A DNA stretch of 64,000 nucleotides from Anaerolineales bacterium (GTDB lineage Bacteria > Chloroflexota > Anaerolineae > Anaerolineales > UBA11579): positions 310,001 through 374,000 of the forward strand of contig JAJTXV010000001.1 of the NCBI GenBank assembly GCA_021463845.1, in the 5' to 3' direction. Both the position numbers and the translations under genes were made by a program. Shown piece after piece: positions 33,602 through 41,925 of this stretch. The notes beneath the pieces are model-generated. The model was not told the DNA's origin, did not search any database, and worked only from the letters and a program-made list of their open reading frames with translations. Each line of letters starts with the position of its first letter. Position 1 is the stretch's first letter.

Positions 33602-34267
33602 CTAGTCTGCCCACGGGTGGCTGCATTGCAGCCCAAAGCTACTCTGTGCCCATGCATCCCAGCGGGTAATCAGCTCAAACACACTCACGCTGCTCTGCAG
33701 GTGGTCTGGCATCAGCGCCACCCAGACGTCCAGCTGCTCCGGCTGCCAGGCGGCCGCGCACAGACTTTGCACCAGCTGTACCTGCTGCTGCAGGGCAGCC
33801 TGCGGCTCGGCCGCGGGCGCCAGCAGCGTTAGCGGGCTGCCGGTTAGGCTGCTCAATGTTTGCAGTGCCGTTTGGTCCAGCACAAAGATCTCGTCAAAGG
33901 TTATGTTGGCCGCGCCCACCGGCTCTAGAGCCGCGATGGTTTCACTGTGGGTGCTTGTCAGGCGCAGCTCCGCATGCGGCTGTGCATAGGCAGACCCGCT
34001 TTGCAACGGGGCGGGGTACAGCGGGCTCCACTCCAGGCTGCCAGTCTGTGTGCGCTGCACCTCCCAGGCCGCCAGCAGCAGTGGCTGCCCAGCGGCCAGA
34101 TCGTCCACCACCACAACCAGGCTACTTTGCTTGGCCGGAGTTTTGGCTGTGCCGGTCTCAGCAGCCAGGGCGCTGCCCAGGCTGCCTGCCAGCAGGCCGC
34201 TCAGCACGCCCACGCCTACAAAGGCCAGGAACAGCGTGCGGCGCGTAAGGCTAAAACGGCCGATCAC
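33602..34267 (-). CDS. Exported or membrane-anchored protein of unknown function (ftsZ operon)
   Basis: 221 aa from GTG 34267, whose start overlaps the stop of the preceding gene (GTGA). Basic N-terminus then a membrane segment or signal peptide (FLAFVGVGVLSGLLAGSLG) ending near ALAAETG. The outer domain resembles loosely the LytR-CpsA-Psr fold (SLVVVVDDLAAGQ, FDEIFVLDQTALQTL) but lacks its arginine signature. Last gene of the ftsZ operon; function unknown. Confidence 0.7.
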   Translation of the reverse strand: MIGRFSLTRRTLFLAFVGVGVLSGLLAGSLGSALAAETGTAKTPAKQSSLVVVVDDLAAGQPLLLAAWEVQRTQTGSLEWSPLYPAPLQSGSAYAQPHAELRLTSTHSETIAALEPVGAANITFDEIFVLDQTALQTLSSLTGSPLTLLAPAAEPQAALQQQVQLVQSLCAAAWQPEQLDVWVALMPDHLQSSVSVFELITRWDAWAQSSFGLQCSHPWAD

Positions 34268-34599
34268 AACACACCTGCCAACCATAGCCCGATCACCAGA
34301 CCCAGCCCCCAGCCAACGATCGCTATCACGACCCAGCTTTCGGCCAGGCGTGCTACGAGGCCCGGCTGGTTCCAGATTGGCTCGGCGTACAAGTCTTCGG
34401 CGGCGTACTCGACCCGCAACGTGCGCTGGGCTTCCATATCCATGGCGCGTTCGCTGGCGCGCTGGGCCGCGTTGGCGGCGGCGCGCAACACGCGGCCGCC
34501 TACCGGGCGCAACGCGCCCAGCGGTCTGAGCGCGCTCAACGCGCCCACTGCCAGCTGCCACGCCTTGAGTTCAAGCCACTCGCCAACGTGCGTCAACAT
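34264..34599 (-). CDS. Small single-pass membrane protein (ftsZ operon)
   Basis: 111 aa. The N-terminal two thirds are basic and helical (GRVLRAAANAAQRASERAMD). One C-terminal membrane helix with Gly-rich faces (VGWGLGLVIGLWLAGVL) ends the protein, so it is tail-anchored with the helical part in the cytoplasm. Not recognised. 4 nt after the 77-aa gene and overlapping the next gene by 4 nt. Confidence 0.68.
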   Translation of the reverse strand: MLTHVGEWLELKAWQLAVGALSALRPLGALRPVGGRVLRAAANAAQRASERAMDMEAQRTLRVEYAAEDLYAEPIWNQPGLVARLAESWVVIAIVGWGLGLVIGLWLAGVL

Positions 34600-34603
34600 A
34601 CAT

Positions 34604-34837
34604 TCACCGTGAGGTGGTGACTTTCAAAACCTTGCCGCGTTCGTCTGCGACCACGCGCACGGTCCGTGCCAGGTTCGGCCCGCTGGAAGCGGCCCGCCCC
34701 TTGAAGGTGAGCAGATACGTAGCGTTGCCCGCGCTTTTGGCGCTGGCCTGCGTCCGCACTACCGGCTGTTCTCCCGCCAGTTCAGGGAACTGGCGGTGGA
34801 TCTGCCGGGAAATTGTTTTGATGGTCTCGGTATCCAT
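34604..34837 (-). CDS. Small protein directly downstream of ftsZ
   Basis: 77 aa, starting 1 nt after the ftsZ stop, so translation is likely coupled. Soluble; an N-terminal helix (TIKTISRQIHRQFPELAG) then an alternating pattern suggesting a small beta sheet (YLLTFKGRA, TVRVVADERGKVLKV). Not recognised; candidate FtsZ partner by position only. Confidence 0.68.
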   Translation of the reverse strand: MDTETIKTISRQIHRQFPELAGEQPVVRTQASAKSAGNATYLLTFKGRAASSGPNLARTVRVVADERGKVLKVTTSR

Positions 34838-34838
34838 G

Positions 34839-36131
34839 CTATTCGCCTACTCGCAGGTTGAAGCGGGCGCGCTTGCGCATAAAAGCCGGCACGTCCAGAT
34901 CATTGAGCACATCCACCGGCATGGCCGGCATGCTCTCAGCGATCATCTCGACCGGTACAGGCTTGGCTTCAATGCCCGCCTGGAATGCACTCTCGCTCGG
35001 CTCGGTGACTTCGTCGTCAATGATGTCGTCTTGCATCTCTGCCGGCATGCCAGCGCCCACAGCAGCCATGGCCGGCACTGCCGCTTTCATCTGGGCTGGC
35101 GCGGTCTTGAAAGCTACCGGTTGCAGCTTCTCAGCGCCGGGCAGCACTTCTTCCAGGCTCTTTGCGCCAATGCCGGTCACCACCAGGATCACCTGGGTGC
35201 GCTCGGTCAGGCGCTCATCGCTCGAGACGCCCATCACCACTTCCACGTCTTCGTTCACCAGCTCGCGCAGGTAACCCAGCGCCTCACCGACTTCGAACAG
35301 GGTCAGGTCGTCGCCGCCGCTAAAGTTGGCGATCACGCCCGAAGCGTCCTTGAGCGAGACGCTCTCCAGCAGCGGGTGGTTGAGGGCCTGCTGCACTGCC
35401 GCCACGGCTTTGCCGGGGCCAGTGCCCTGGCCGATCGCCATCAGCGCGCCGCCGCCCTTCAGCATCATGTTGCGTACATGCGCAAAGTCCACATTGATCA
35501 GGCCGGGTTGGGTCACCAGCTCAGCAATACCCTGCACCGATTGGCGCAGCACATCATCCGCCATGCGGAAGGCCGTCTCCAACGGCAGGTCCTGCGGAGC
35601 TACATACAGCAAGCGGTCATTCGGAATGGCGATCAGCGTGTCCGTGTTGGGCTGCAGCATGGCCAGGCCATCCTGTGCGTTCTTGAGGCGGCGGCCCATC
35701 TCAAAGCTGAAGGGCATCGTCACCACCGCGATCGTTACCGCGCCCAGTTCGCGCGCCACTTCGCCGGCGATGGCGATCGAGCCGGTGCCGGTGCCGCCGC
35801 CCATGCCCGCCGTCAGGAACACCATGTCGGCGCCTTCCAGGGCGGCTTCCAGTTCTTTGCGGCTCTCGATCGCCGCCTGGCGGCCGATCTCAGGGTTGCC
35901 GCCGGCGCCCAGGCCGCGGGTCAGCATGGGGCCAAGCTGCACCTTGGTGGGCGCCAGGCTCTTCTGCAGCACTTGATAGTCAGTGTTGGCTGCGATGAAA
36001 TCGATGTTCTCGAGACCCAGCTCGATCATGCGGTCCACGGCGTTGCCGCCGCCGCCGCCCAGGCCGACGACTTTGATCACCGGGCCGAGCTTGGTCTTGG
36101 TGGGTTGGGTTTCCAGGTTGAAGTCTTCCAT
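34839..36131 (-). CDS. ftsZ: Cell division protein FtsZ
   Basis: GTPase that forms the division ring. 430 aa from ATG 36131, preceded by AAGGAG. N-terminal KVVGLGGGGGNAVDRM, tubulin signature GGGTGTGS (111-118) and the T7-loop region with FAHVRNMMLKGGGA are present. A variable linker of about 95 residues leads to the C-terminal peptide LDVPAFMRKR, the FtsA/ZipA/SepF-binding site in other bacteria. No ftsA or ftsQ lies nearby; instead a 445-aa barrel-like protein precedes it and three uncharacterised genes follow. Confidence 0.96.
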   Translation of the reverse strand: MEDFNLETQPTKTKLGPVIKVVGLGGGGGNAVDRMIELGLENIDFIAANTDYQVLQKSLAPTKVQLGPMLTRGLGAGGNPEIGRQAAIESRKELEAALEGADMVFLTAGMGGGTGTGSIAIAGEVARELGAVTIAVVTMPFSFEMGRRLKNAQDGLAMLQPNTDTLIAIPNDRLLYVAPQDLPLETAFRMADDVLRQSVQGIAELVTQPGLINVDFAHVRNMMLKGGGALMAIGQGTGPGKAVAAVQQALNHPLLESVSLKDASGVIANFSGGDDLTLFEVGEALGYLRELVNEDVEVVMGVSSDERLTERTQVILVVTGIGAKSLEEVLPGAEKLQPVAFKTAPAQMKAAVPAMAAVGAGMPAEMQDDIIDDEVTEPSESAFQAGIEAKPVPVEMIAESMPAMPVDVLNDLDVPAFMRKRARFNLRVGE

Positions 36132-36148
36132 CTTGTGCTCCTTGCGGC

Positions 36149-37486
36149 TCAGGCCGCGGCCGGCAGGTTCTCTACCTGGCATCCGGCTTGGATCAGTTCG
36201 CGTAATGTAGCGTCAGAGAAAGCCTGCAGCCCGCCGGCCAGCGTCACGCGCTGGGCCAGCATCGCCTCGGCCAGTGAAAATCCGATCGTGGGTTGGTGCT
36301 GGGCAATGAAGGCCGCCGCCTCTTGCAGCGGCCAGGTGGCCTCGGGCAGCAGCAGGTAATGGCGAATGCTGCGCGGCGTGCCGGGCACGCTGGCGGCAAA
36401 TTTGGCAGCCGGCATGGCGTGGCTCACGGCCTCGCTGTGCGGTACAAATGCTTCCGGCTCATACGCAGCTTCCGCTTCAAGCGTCGGGAAGCTGTGTGCA
36501 GCCATGCGGCCGGGCTCCAGGGCCGCGTCAGCGATCGCATTCGGCATGCCGTCCATATCGAACCAGGCCTGGCCTGCTTCGGGGCTGTCCGCGTCGGCGG
36601 CCAGCAGCCACAGGCCGGCAGCCACCACGTTGCCGGGCAGATCGGCGCCCTTTAGCGTTTCGATCAGTTGCTGGGTAATGGCCCGGTCGGCTTGGCCGTG
36701 CGGCTGGCTGCCGGTTGCCACCAGGATCATCGGTAGCGTGCGGCCGATGGCCGCCAGGCTGACCGCGTTGTACCAATCAAAAATGCGGAAGCCGCGCTGG
36801 TCCTGGCTGTTCTCCGGCGTGGAGTAGGGCAGGGTGGCGGGCCAGCGTTCCGGGCCGCCTTCACCCCAATTCAGCCCTTTTTCGCCCACCCAGGCATACG
36901 CGCCCAGAGCCAGATTGGCCAGCAGCATTTCTTCGCCGCGCTGGTCCAGTGCTTCCAATGCGCCGCGCACAAAGGCGGTATCCCAATAATCGCCGCCCGG
37001 CTCCAGCGGGGGGAAGACCGGCGTCAGGCCAGCTTCGATGGCCGCATTGGCCAACGGCGTGAACAGTTCCAGGAAGCGAGGCACCAGCCCGCGCTGCGTC
37101 CAGCCCGTGGCCGGCCACTGGCTGCGCAGGTTGGGCTTGTCGAACAACACCGCGTAGCGGACGCCCCATTTGGCGTACGCCTCAAACAAACCCTGCAGTG
37201 CGTCCGCATCCGCCGCGCCGTCCAGCTCCAGCTGGAAGTGCAGCACTGGCTCAATGCCGGCCTGCACCAGGCTGCGAATGAAGTCTTCGGGGATGGCGCG
37301 CTCAGCTGTTGCGTGCAGAACCACCCAGTGGGCGCCCATCGCTTGCAGCTTGGGCAGCCAGGTCAGCAGGTCCGCGCTCTGGTAGTGCGTGGTGTTGGGG
37401 AAGTAGTGCACCCCAAAGCGGCCGCGGCTGGCCATGCCTTTAAATGAGTTCTCTTGCACCGTTATGTCCAACATCATGCTGGACAT
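36149..37486 (-). CDS. TIM-barrel-like protein upstream of ftsZ, function unknown
   Basis: 445 aa. Has the look of a glycoside-hydrolase-type barrel: GRFGVHYFPN, WLPKLQAMGAHWVVLHA, GIEPVLHFQLEL, TPVFPPLEPGGDYWD and WAYVGEK-like GAYAWVGEKGLNWG follow the strand-helix order. A Pro/Ala C-terminal region may be a separate helical domain. Catalytic acids cannot be placed. No signal peptide. The true start may be ATG 37474 or 37435. Ends 17 nt before ftsZ. Confidence 0.65.
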   Translation of the reverse strand: MSSMMLDITVQENSFKGMASRGRFGVHYFPNTTHYQSADLLTWLPKLQAMGAHWVVLHATAERAIPEDFIRSLVQAGIEPVLHFQLELDGAADADALQGLFEAYAKWGVRYAVLFDKPNLRSQWPATGWTQRGLVPRFLELFTPLANAAIEAGLTPVFPPLEPGGDYWDTAFVRGALEALDQRGEEMLLANLALGAYAWVGEKGLNWGEGGPERWPATLPYSTPENSQDQRGFRIFDWYNAVSLAAIGRTLPMILVATGSQPHGQADRAITQQLIETLKGADLPGNVVAAGLWLLAADADSPEAGQAWFDMDGMPNAIADAALEPGRMAAHSFPTLEAEAAYEPEAFVPHSEAVSHAMPAAKFAASVPGTPRSIRHYLLLPEATWPLQEAAAFIAQHQPTIGFSLAEAMLAQRVTLAGGLQAFSDATLRELIQAGCQVENLPAAA

Positions 37487-37498
37487 GGATGCAAGAGA
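37450..37498. promoter_or_regulatory. Large nested dyad at the head of the ftsZ operon
   Basis: TCTCTTGCA (37450-37458) and TGCAAGAGA (37490-37498) enclose a near-perfect 21-bp palindrome, TGTCCA...TGGACA (37465-37485). It overlaps the first possible start codons of the 445-aa gene and could be an operator or an mRNA hairpin. Confidence 0.5.
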
Positions 37499-37562
37499 CG
37501 TGCCAACCCTTCAATTTCTGCCCTGTGGGCTCCGGGTTGGGTAAACCTCTATGTTGTAGCGC

Positions 37563-38207
37563 CTAGAAGCAGGCCAGGCCGGCTCCTGGGCAGCGGGCGG
37601 CGATCAGCGCAAGCGCCGCCGCCATGAAGGCGAAGCCTGCGAGCGCACCGATCACGGTCTGCGGCAGGTCATGCCGGTCTGTGTACACACGCGCCCACAG
37701 CACCAGCGGTACCAGCAGGAAGAATGGGGCAGCTGCCGGGCCGAACAGCGCCCACAGCAGCAGCACGAAGGCGGCGATGCCGGCGCCGTGCCCGCTGATC
37801 TTCCACTTCAGCGTGATCAGCAGCATCAGCAGGCCTTGCAGCGCGCCCACATAAGTGAACGCCTGGATCACGAACGGCGCATCCGAAAAGTACATGATGA
37901 TGCTGGCCACCGTGAACACAATGAAGATGAACGCCATCGGCTTGATGCGCTCCGTGCGCTCCTTCATGTGGAAGTCGCTCACTTCGCCCTTACGCATCAG
38001 GTAGATCAGGTACAGCAGGGGCAGAACAAAGCCGAAGCCTGCGTACACCCCGGCCCAGGGCCAAAAGCGCTCATCGTTGATCTGGATGCCCATCAAGTAC
38101 ATGCTGGCGAAGCTCAGCACGGCCGGGCTGGTGAGCACGGAAATGGCCTTGGCCAAGACCCACAAGGGGTCGCGTTGTGCGGTGGTTACTGTTTGCATCT
38201 TCGGCAT
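37563..38207 (-). CDS. PAP2-superfamily membrane protein
   Basis: 214 aa, six membrane helices. The PAP2 motifs are present in late form: KISGHGAG (motif 2) and RVYTDRHDLPQTVIGA (motif 3, R...RH...Q). The first motif (KxxxxxxRP) shows as RTERIKPMAF, so catalysis is plausible though not certain. Substrates in the family are lipid phosphates such as undecaprenyl diphosphate. Monocistronic; ATG 38198 is an alternative start. Confidence 0.77.
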   Translation of the reverse strand: MPKMQTVTTAQRDPLWVLAKAISVLTSPAVLSFASMYLMGIQINDERFWPWAGVYAGFGFVLPLLYLIYLMRKGEVSDFHMKERTERIKPMAFIFIVFTVASIIMYFSDAPFVIQAFTYVGALQGLLMLLITLKWKISGHGAGIAAFVLLLWALFGPAAAPFFLLVPLVLWARVYTDRHDLPQTVIGALAGFAFMAAALALIAARCPGAGLACF

Positions 38208-38307
38208 AATCGTAGTTCACAGCCTTTAAAGGGGAATGAAGCAATGGCGAATGTATTGTTAACAAGTTTAACCGCCTTTGGATGCGCGCATATGGTAAAA
38301 ACGCAGC

Positions 38308-39231
38308 ATGATTTTGGTCACCGGTGGCCCGGGCTTCATTGGTCAACGTTTGATTGACCGCCTGGTGCAGGAGGGCCACCAAGTGCGCGCCCTCATCCGC
38401 CCATCCAGCCGCACACCTCGGCTGCCGCACGGCGTAGCCGTGCAGGCTGCCATCAGCAGCTTGGCGGATACCCGCGGCCTGCGGGCCGCCCTGGTGGGCG
38501 TGGATACCGTCTACCACCTGGCTGGCATTGACTGGGCCGACGCCGGTGATGATCTGCGCACCACCGACATTGACGGCACACGCAACTTGCTGCAAGCATC
38601 CCAGGATGCTGGCGTCCGGCGCCTGGTCTACCTCAGCCACCTGGATGCTGACCGCGCCGCGGCCTATCCGGCCCTCAAGACCAAGGGCATCGCCGAAGAG
38701 TTCATCCGCCAAAGCCCGATCCCGCACACCATCCTGCGTTCAGCCATTGTATATGGCCCGAACGATCACTTCACCACGCGCCTGGCCCAACTGCTGGCCT
38801 ATGTGCCGCGCATCTTCCCGCTGCCGGGCGACGGCGCTGCGCTCCTGCAGCCCATCTGGGTCGAAGACCTGGTGACCTGCCTGGCCTGGTGCCTGGAAGA
38901 TGACGAGACCCTCGGCCAAACCTACCAGGTGGGCGGGCCGGAGCACATCTCATACAAGCGCATTGTTGAGCTGGTGATGGAACGCAGCGGCCAACCCCGC
39001 CGTCTGCTGCCGGTGCGCCCTTCGTACCTGCGCATCCTCAACGTCCTGCTGCACACCATGGCGCCGCGCTTGCCCGTTTCCAGCTATTGGCTCGATTACC
39101 TGGCGGCTGACCGCATTTGTGAGTTGGACATCGTGCCGCGCGTCTTCCATCTCATGCCCGCTCGCTTCCCACAGCGGATCGAATATCTGCAAGGCGTGGA
39201 TTGGAAACTCAATCTACGCCAGAGCTACTAG
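38308..39231 (+). CDS. Extended SDR / NAD(P)-binding epimerase-like protein
   Basis: 307 aa. N-terminal Rossmann motif VTGGPGFIGQRL, then DTVYHLAGIDWADAGDD and the YPALK pattern that fits the catalytic YxxxK. Resembles the atypical group related to NDUFA9, which often binds NAD(P) without clear sugar-epimerase activity. Substrate unknown. TAAAAA lies 6 nt before the ATG, possibly leaderless. Confidence 0.8.
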   Translation: MILVTGGPGFIGQRLIDRLVQEGHQVRALIRPSSRTPRLPHGVAVQAAISSLADTRGLRAALVGVDTVYHLAGIDWADAGDDLRTTDIDGTRNLLQASQDAGVRRLVYLSHLDADRAAAYPALKTKGIAEEFIRQSPIPHTILRSAIVYGPNDHFTTRLAQLLAYVPRIFPLPGDGAALLQPIWVEDLVTCLAWCLEDDETLGQTYQVGGPEHISYKRIVELVMERSGQPRRLLPVRPSYLRILNVLLHTMAPRLPVSSYWLDYLAADRICELDIVPRVFHLMPARFPQRIEYLQGVDWKLNLRQSY

Positions 39232-39278
39232 CGCACAGCCTGCCGCTGATTCGGCTGGCGCGTACCAGCGCCCCTCTA

Positions 39279-39284
39279 TATACT
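39279..39284 (+). promoter_or_regulatory. -10 box of a leaderless gene
   Basis: TATACT ends 8 nt before the cyclase ATG at 39293, with no Shine-Dalgarno between. Confidence 0.55.
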
Positions 39285-39292
39285 GCCTGCAG

Positions 39293-39931
39293 ATGCGCAC
39301 CTACGATGTAACCCTCACCATCAATCCTTCCATGCCGGTGTGGCCTGGTGACCCGGGCGTCACGCTGGAGCGCGTCCAAAAGATCGAAGACGGCTCGGTA
39401 GCCAATGTCTCGCGCATCGAGATGGGTGTGCACACCGGCACGCATGTAGATGCCCCATATCACTTCATCAAAGACGGCAGCACGGTCGAACGGCTCTCAC
39501 TCAAGACCCTGATCGGGCGCGCCTATGTAGTGCATCTGGACGACAGCGTTGACCGCATCCTGCCTGAGCATCTGGAGGCGGCTGGCATTCCGCCGCGCAC
39601 CCAGCGCGTCCTCATCCGCACGCGCAACTCCAAGCACTGGGCCAAAGCCGACTACAAGCCTTTCGACGAAGACTATGTCGGCGTAGATGTCAGCGCCGCC
39701 CAATATCTGGTGAAGCGCGGCGTCAAGCTGGTGGGGGTGGACTACTTGTCCGTAGCTCCGTTCCCCGAGCCGCAGCCGACGCATGTGGCCCTGCTGAGAG
39801 CGGGCGTCGTCATCGTCGAGGGGCTCAATCTCTCGCAGATCGCCCAGGGGCGCTACAACTTCTGGTGCCTGCCGCTCAAGCTCGACAAATCAGACGGAGC
39901 GCCCGCCCGCGCTGTGCTCGTAGGCGTGTAA
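39293..39931 (+). CDS. Cyclase-family metal hydrolase (kynurenine formamidase-like)
   Basis: 212 aa from ATG 39293. The metal-binding signature reads HTGTHVDAPYHF. Earlier PSMPVWPGDPGV and later VEGLNLSQIAQG complete the family pattern. Members hydrolyse N-formylkynurenine or act in other amide/lactone chemistry; no tryptophan-degradation genes are nearby, so the substrate is open. First gene of a likely three-gene unit with two acetyltransferases. Confidence 0.85.
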   Translation: MRTYDVTLTINPSMPVWPGDPGVTLERVQKIEDGSVANVSRIEMGVHTGTHVDAPYHFIKDGSTVERLSLKTLIGRAYVVHLDDSVDRILPEHLEAAGIPPRTQRVLIRTRNSKHWAKADYKPFDEDYVGVDVSAAQYLVKRGVKLVGVDYLSVAPFPEPQPTHVALLRAGVVIVEGLNLSQIAQGRYNFWCLPLKLDKSDGAPARAVLVGV

Positions 39932-39934
39932 GCC

Positions 39935-40522
39935 TTGCCAGAGATCTCGCTGCGCCCGGCGGCCAGCGATGATGCTGCCGCCATATTAGACATTTATGCG
40001 CCAGTCGTGCGCGACACCGCCGCCTCATTTGAAGTCAAGCCACCCTCCGTCACAGATATGCAGGCCCGCGTCCAGACCATCCTGGCCGATTACCCATGGC
40101 TGGTAGCCGAACGTGATGGACGTATTCTCGGGTATGCCTATGCCAGCCGTCACCGCCCGCGCCCTGCGTATCAGTGGGTGGTCGAGACCTCCATCTATGT
40201 TCACCCTGATGCCCGCCGCCAGGGCTTGGCGGCCAGGCTGTACACCGCCTTGTTTGACATCCTGCAGCTGCAGGGCTTGTACAAGGCCTATGCCGTGATC
40301 ACGCTGCCTGGCCTCAGCAGCGTAGGCCTGCATGAGTCGCTCGGCTTCCGGCAGTTCGCCGTGTACAAGGCCGTGGGCTTCAAGCTGGGCGCCTGGCGTG
40401 ACGTAGGCTGGTGGGAGCGGGTGCTGCGCCCGGCGCAGCACCCGCCCGAAGCGCCCATCCCGTTCAGTGTGCTGGCGGCCAGCCCGCAGATCGCTGGCAT
40501 TCTGCAGGGGCAGGCTGCATGA
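39935..40522 (+). CDS. GNAT acetyltransferase (phosphinothricin-acetyltransferase-like)
   Basis: 195 aa from TTG 39935, 3 nt after the cyclase stop. The acetyl-CoA site reads VHPDARRQGLAARL, with SVGLHESLGF matching the PAT/YncA group. The C-terminus is longer than usual by about 20 residues. Substrate unknown; the group acetylates amino-acid analogues. Overlaps the next gene by 4 nt (ATGA). Confidence 0.83.
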   Translation: MPEISLRPAASDDAAAILDIYAPVVRDTAASFEVKPPSVTDMQARVQTILADYPWLVAERDGRILGYAYASRHRPRPAYQWVVETSIYVHPDARRQGLAARLYTALFDILQLQGLYKAYAVITLPGLSSVGLHESLGFRQFAVYKAVGFKLGAWRDVGWWERVLRPAQHPPEAPIPFSVLAASPQIAGILQGQAA

Positions 40523-41028
40523 ACGTGCGCCCTGCTACACCCGCGGATGCAGCTGAAGTTGCTCGCGTGCATGTGGCTAGCTTTCGCGATGCCCATGCCG
40601 GCTTGCTGCCCGAAGACTTCCTGCAAGCCTTGTCAGTAGACGCCCGCGAAGAGATGTGGCAGCGCATGCTCACCGAGCGGGCAGACACGCATTTCCTCTT
40701 CGTGGCTGTAGAAGGCGAGCGCATCATTGGCTTCACCGCTGGCGGCCCGGCGGCAGCCGAGCCGCCAGGCTACTGCGGCTTGATCTTTACGATCTACCTG
40801 CTGCCCGAAGCGCAAGGGCAGGGCGCCGGCCGCAGTCTGCTGGAGCGCACGCTGCAGGAATTCCAGCAGCGCCAGTGCCTGCGTGTGATCCTGTGGGTGC
40901 TCAAGGAGAATGCCAAGGCGCGCGGCTTCTACGAGCATATGGGCGGCCAGCTGGTGGATGAGAAGCAGGAAGCCTTTGCAGGCGTGCCCACCAACCAAGT
41001 GGCCTACGCCTGGCAACTGCCCGCTTAA
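40519..41028 (+). CDS. GNAT-family N-acetyltransferase
   Basis: 169 aa from ATG 40519. IRP-type N-terminus (NVRPATPADAAEVARVHV), acetyl-CoA loop LPEAQGQGAGRSLLERTL and ENAKARGFYEHMGG are classic. Substrate unknown. Its stop overlaps the convergent DUF309 gene's stop by 4 nt. Confidence 0.88.
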   Translation: MNVRPATPADAAEVARVHVASFRDAHAGLLPEDFLQALSVDAREEMWQRMLTERADTHFLFVAVEGERIIGFTAGGPAAAEPPGYCGLIFTIYLLPEAQGQGAGRSLLERTLQEFQQRQCLRVILWVLKENAKARGFYEHMGGQLVDEKQEAFAGVPTNQVAYAWQLPA

Positions 41029-41456
41029 CTTACTAGCTGTACTTTCTTCAAAAGAGTCTTGTCATATTCCCCCAATCGTTCTGGCCCCAGCCGCCGAGCG
41101 GCGGCCATGGCGGCTTCTACATCGCTGCGCAGCTGGTCTACATCTACGCCGCGGCACACGGGCGGCCAGGGGCGCAGCCACTTCTTGCAGCGCTCGTACA
41201 TCTTGGCCATGCCCAGATAATTATTGCGCTCGATCTGCAAGTACATCACGCCGGCCTGCAAGATGCCCTTGTAGAGATGGCGGGCAGGGCCGCTTTCCTC
41301 TTTCCAGGCCGCTTCCAGCGCTTCGTGGGCTTCCCAATACTGCCCGGCGTTGAACAGCTCGATGCCGCGCAGGGCCTCGGCGTGCAGCGGGCCGGCGCAG
41401 GCCGCCGGCAGCTGCTCTGGCGTTACGAAGACTTCGTCTGGGTTACGCACGGCCAT
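41025..41456 (-). CDS. DUF309 protein
   Basis: 143 aa, all helical. The signature LFNAGQYWEAHEALEAAW (with E-x-H-E-type residues) defines DUF309, a small fold of unknown function. A TATACT box (41468-41463) lies 6 nt before the ATG, so it is probably leaderless. Divergence from other genes is short: the terminator of the next operon lies right beside its promoter. Confidence 0.85.
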   Translation of the reverse strand: MAVRNPDEVFVTPEQLPAACAGPLHAEALRGIELFNAGQYWEAHEALEAAWKEESGPARHLYKGILQAGVMYLQIERNNYLGMAKMYERCKKWLRPWPPVCRGVDVDQLRSDVEAAMAAARRLGPERLGEYDKTLLKKVQLVS

Positions 41457-41479
41457 GCGGCGAGTATAGCCCAGTGACC

Positions 41480-41507
41480 AAACCGCCGAGGATATCCTCG
41501 GCGGTTT
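41480..41507. terminator. Terminator of the DUF4097/DUF2089 operon
   Basis: A perfect 28-bp palindrome built on AAACCGCCGAGGAT and its complement, just past the last gene of the minus-strand operon (stop at 41533). Confidence 0.8.
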
Positions 41508-41532
41508 CGGTACTGCTTGCTTGCGATGAGGC

Positions 41533-41916
41533 CTATTCGATAAAGATCTCGACGTGCTGGCCGTCTTCCTCGTCCTCGATGTCCACGACTTTGCCGATGG
41601 CGCCGCTGCGGATGGCGCTCATTATGTCGGCCTGGGCTACCTCGGGCACAAAGTTGGAGGCGATGTTGATGCCGGCGTCCACCAGTGAGAGCGGCAGGCT
41701 GACGCTGACTTTGGCCTTGCCGGTGTTCATGTCCGTCACGCGCACCCGCAGGTTGCGGGCTTCCTCGCCGGGGCCAGGGGCGCGGCCCATGGCGGCCGCC
41801 GGACGCCCGCCGGCGCTGCGGTTAAGCGCCTCCAGTAATTTGGCGCCATCCTCAGGGCTGATCTTTTCATCCCTGATCATCTGCAGGATCTTGATGCGTT
41901 CTTCGCTGCTTGCCAT
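41533..41916 (-). CDS. SHOCT-like/YvlB-like small protein
   Basis: 127 aa. The N-terminal bihelical motif (EERIKILQMIRDEKISPEDG, residues 5-24) matches the motif in the three genes upstream. The rest (about 50-127) is a soluble beta-containing domain with NLRVRVTDMNTGKAKVSVSLP, like the C-terminal part of DUF4097-linked YvlB-type proteins. Last gene of the operon. Function unknown. Confidence 0.75.
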   Translation of the reverse strand: MASSEERIKILQMIRDEKISPEDGAKLLEALNRSAGGRPAAAMGRAPGPGEEARNLRVRVTDMNTGKAKVSVSLPLSLVDAGINIASNFVPEVAQADIMSAIRSGAIGKVVDIEDEEDGQHVEIFIE

Positions 41917-41925
41917 GGTTGTCTC

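Noticed and set aside
34268-34561. N-terminal extension of the 221-aa gene by about 98 codons
   Set aside because: The extension is an Arg/Gly-rich shadow of the 111-aa gene; the GTGA overlap at 34267 and the signal-like N-terminus after it give a better start.
34614-36359. 581-codon plus-strand frame opposite ftsZ
   Set aside because: Antisense shadow of ftsZ; low-complexity product, no start signals.
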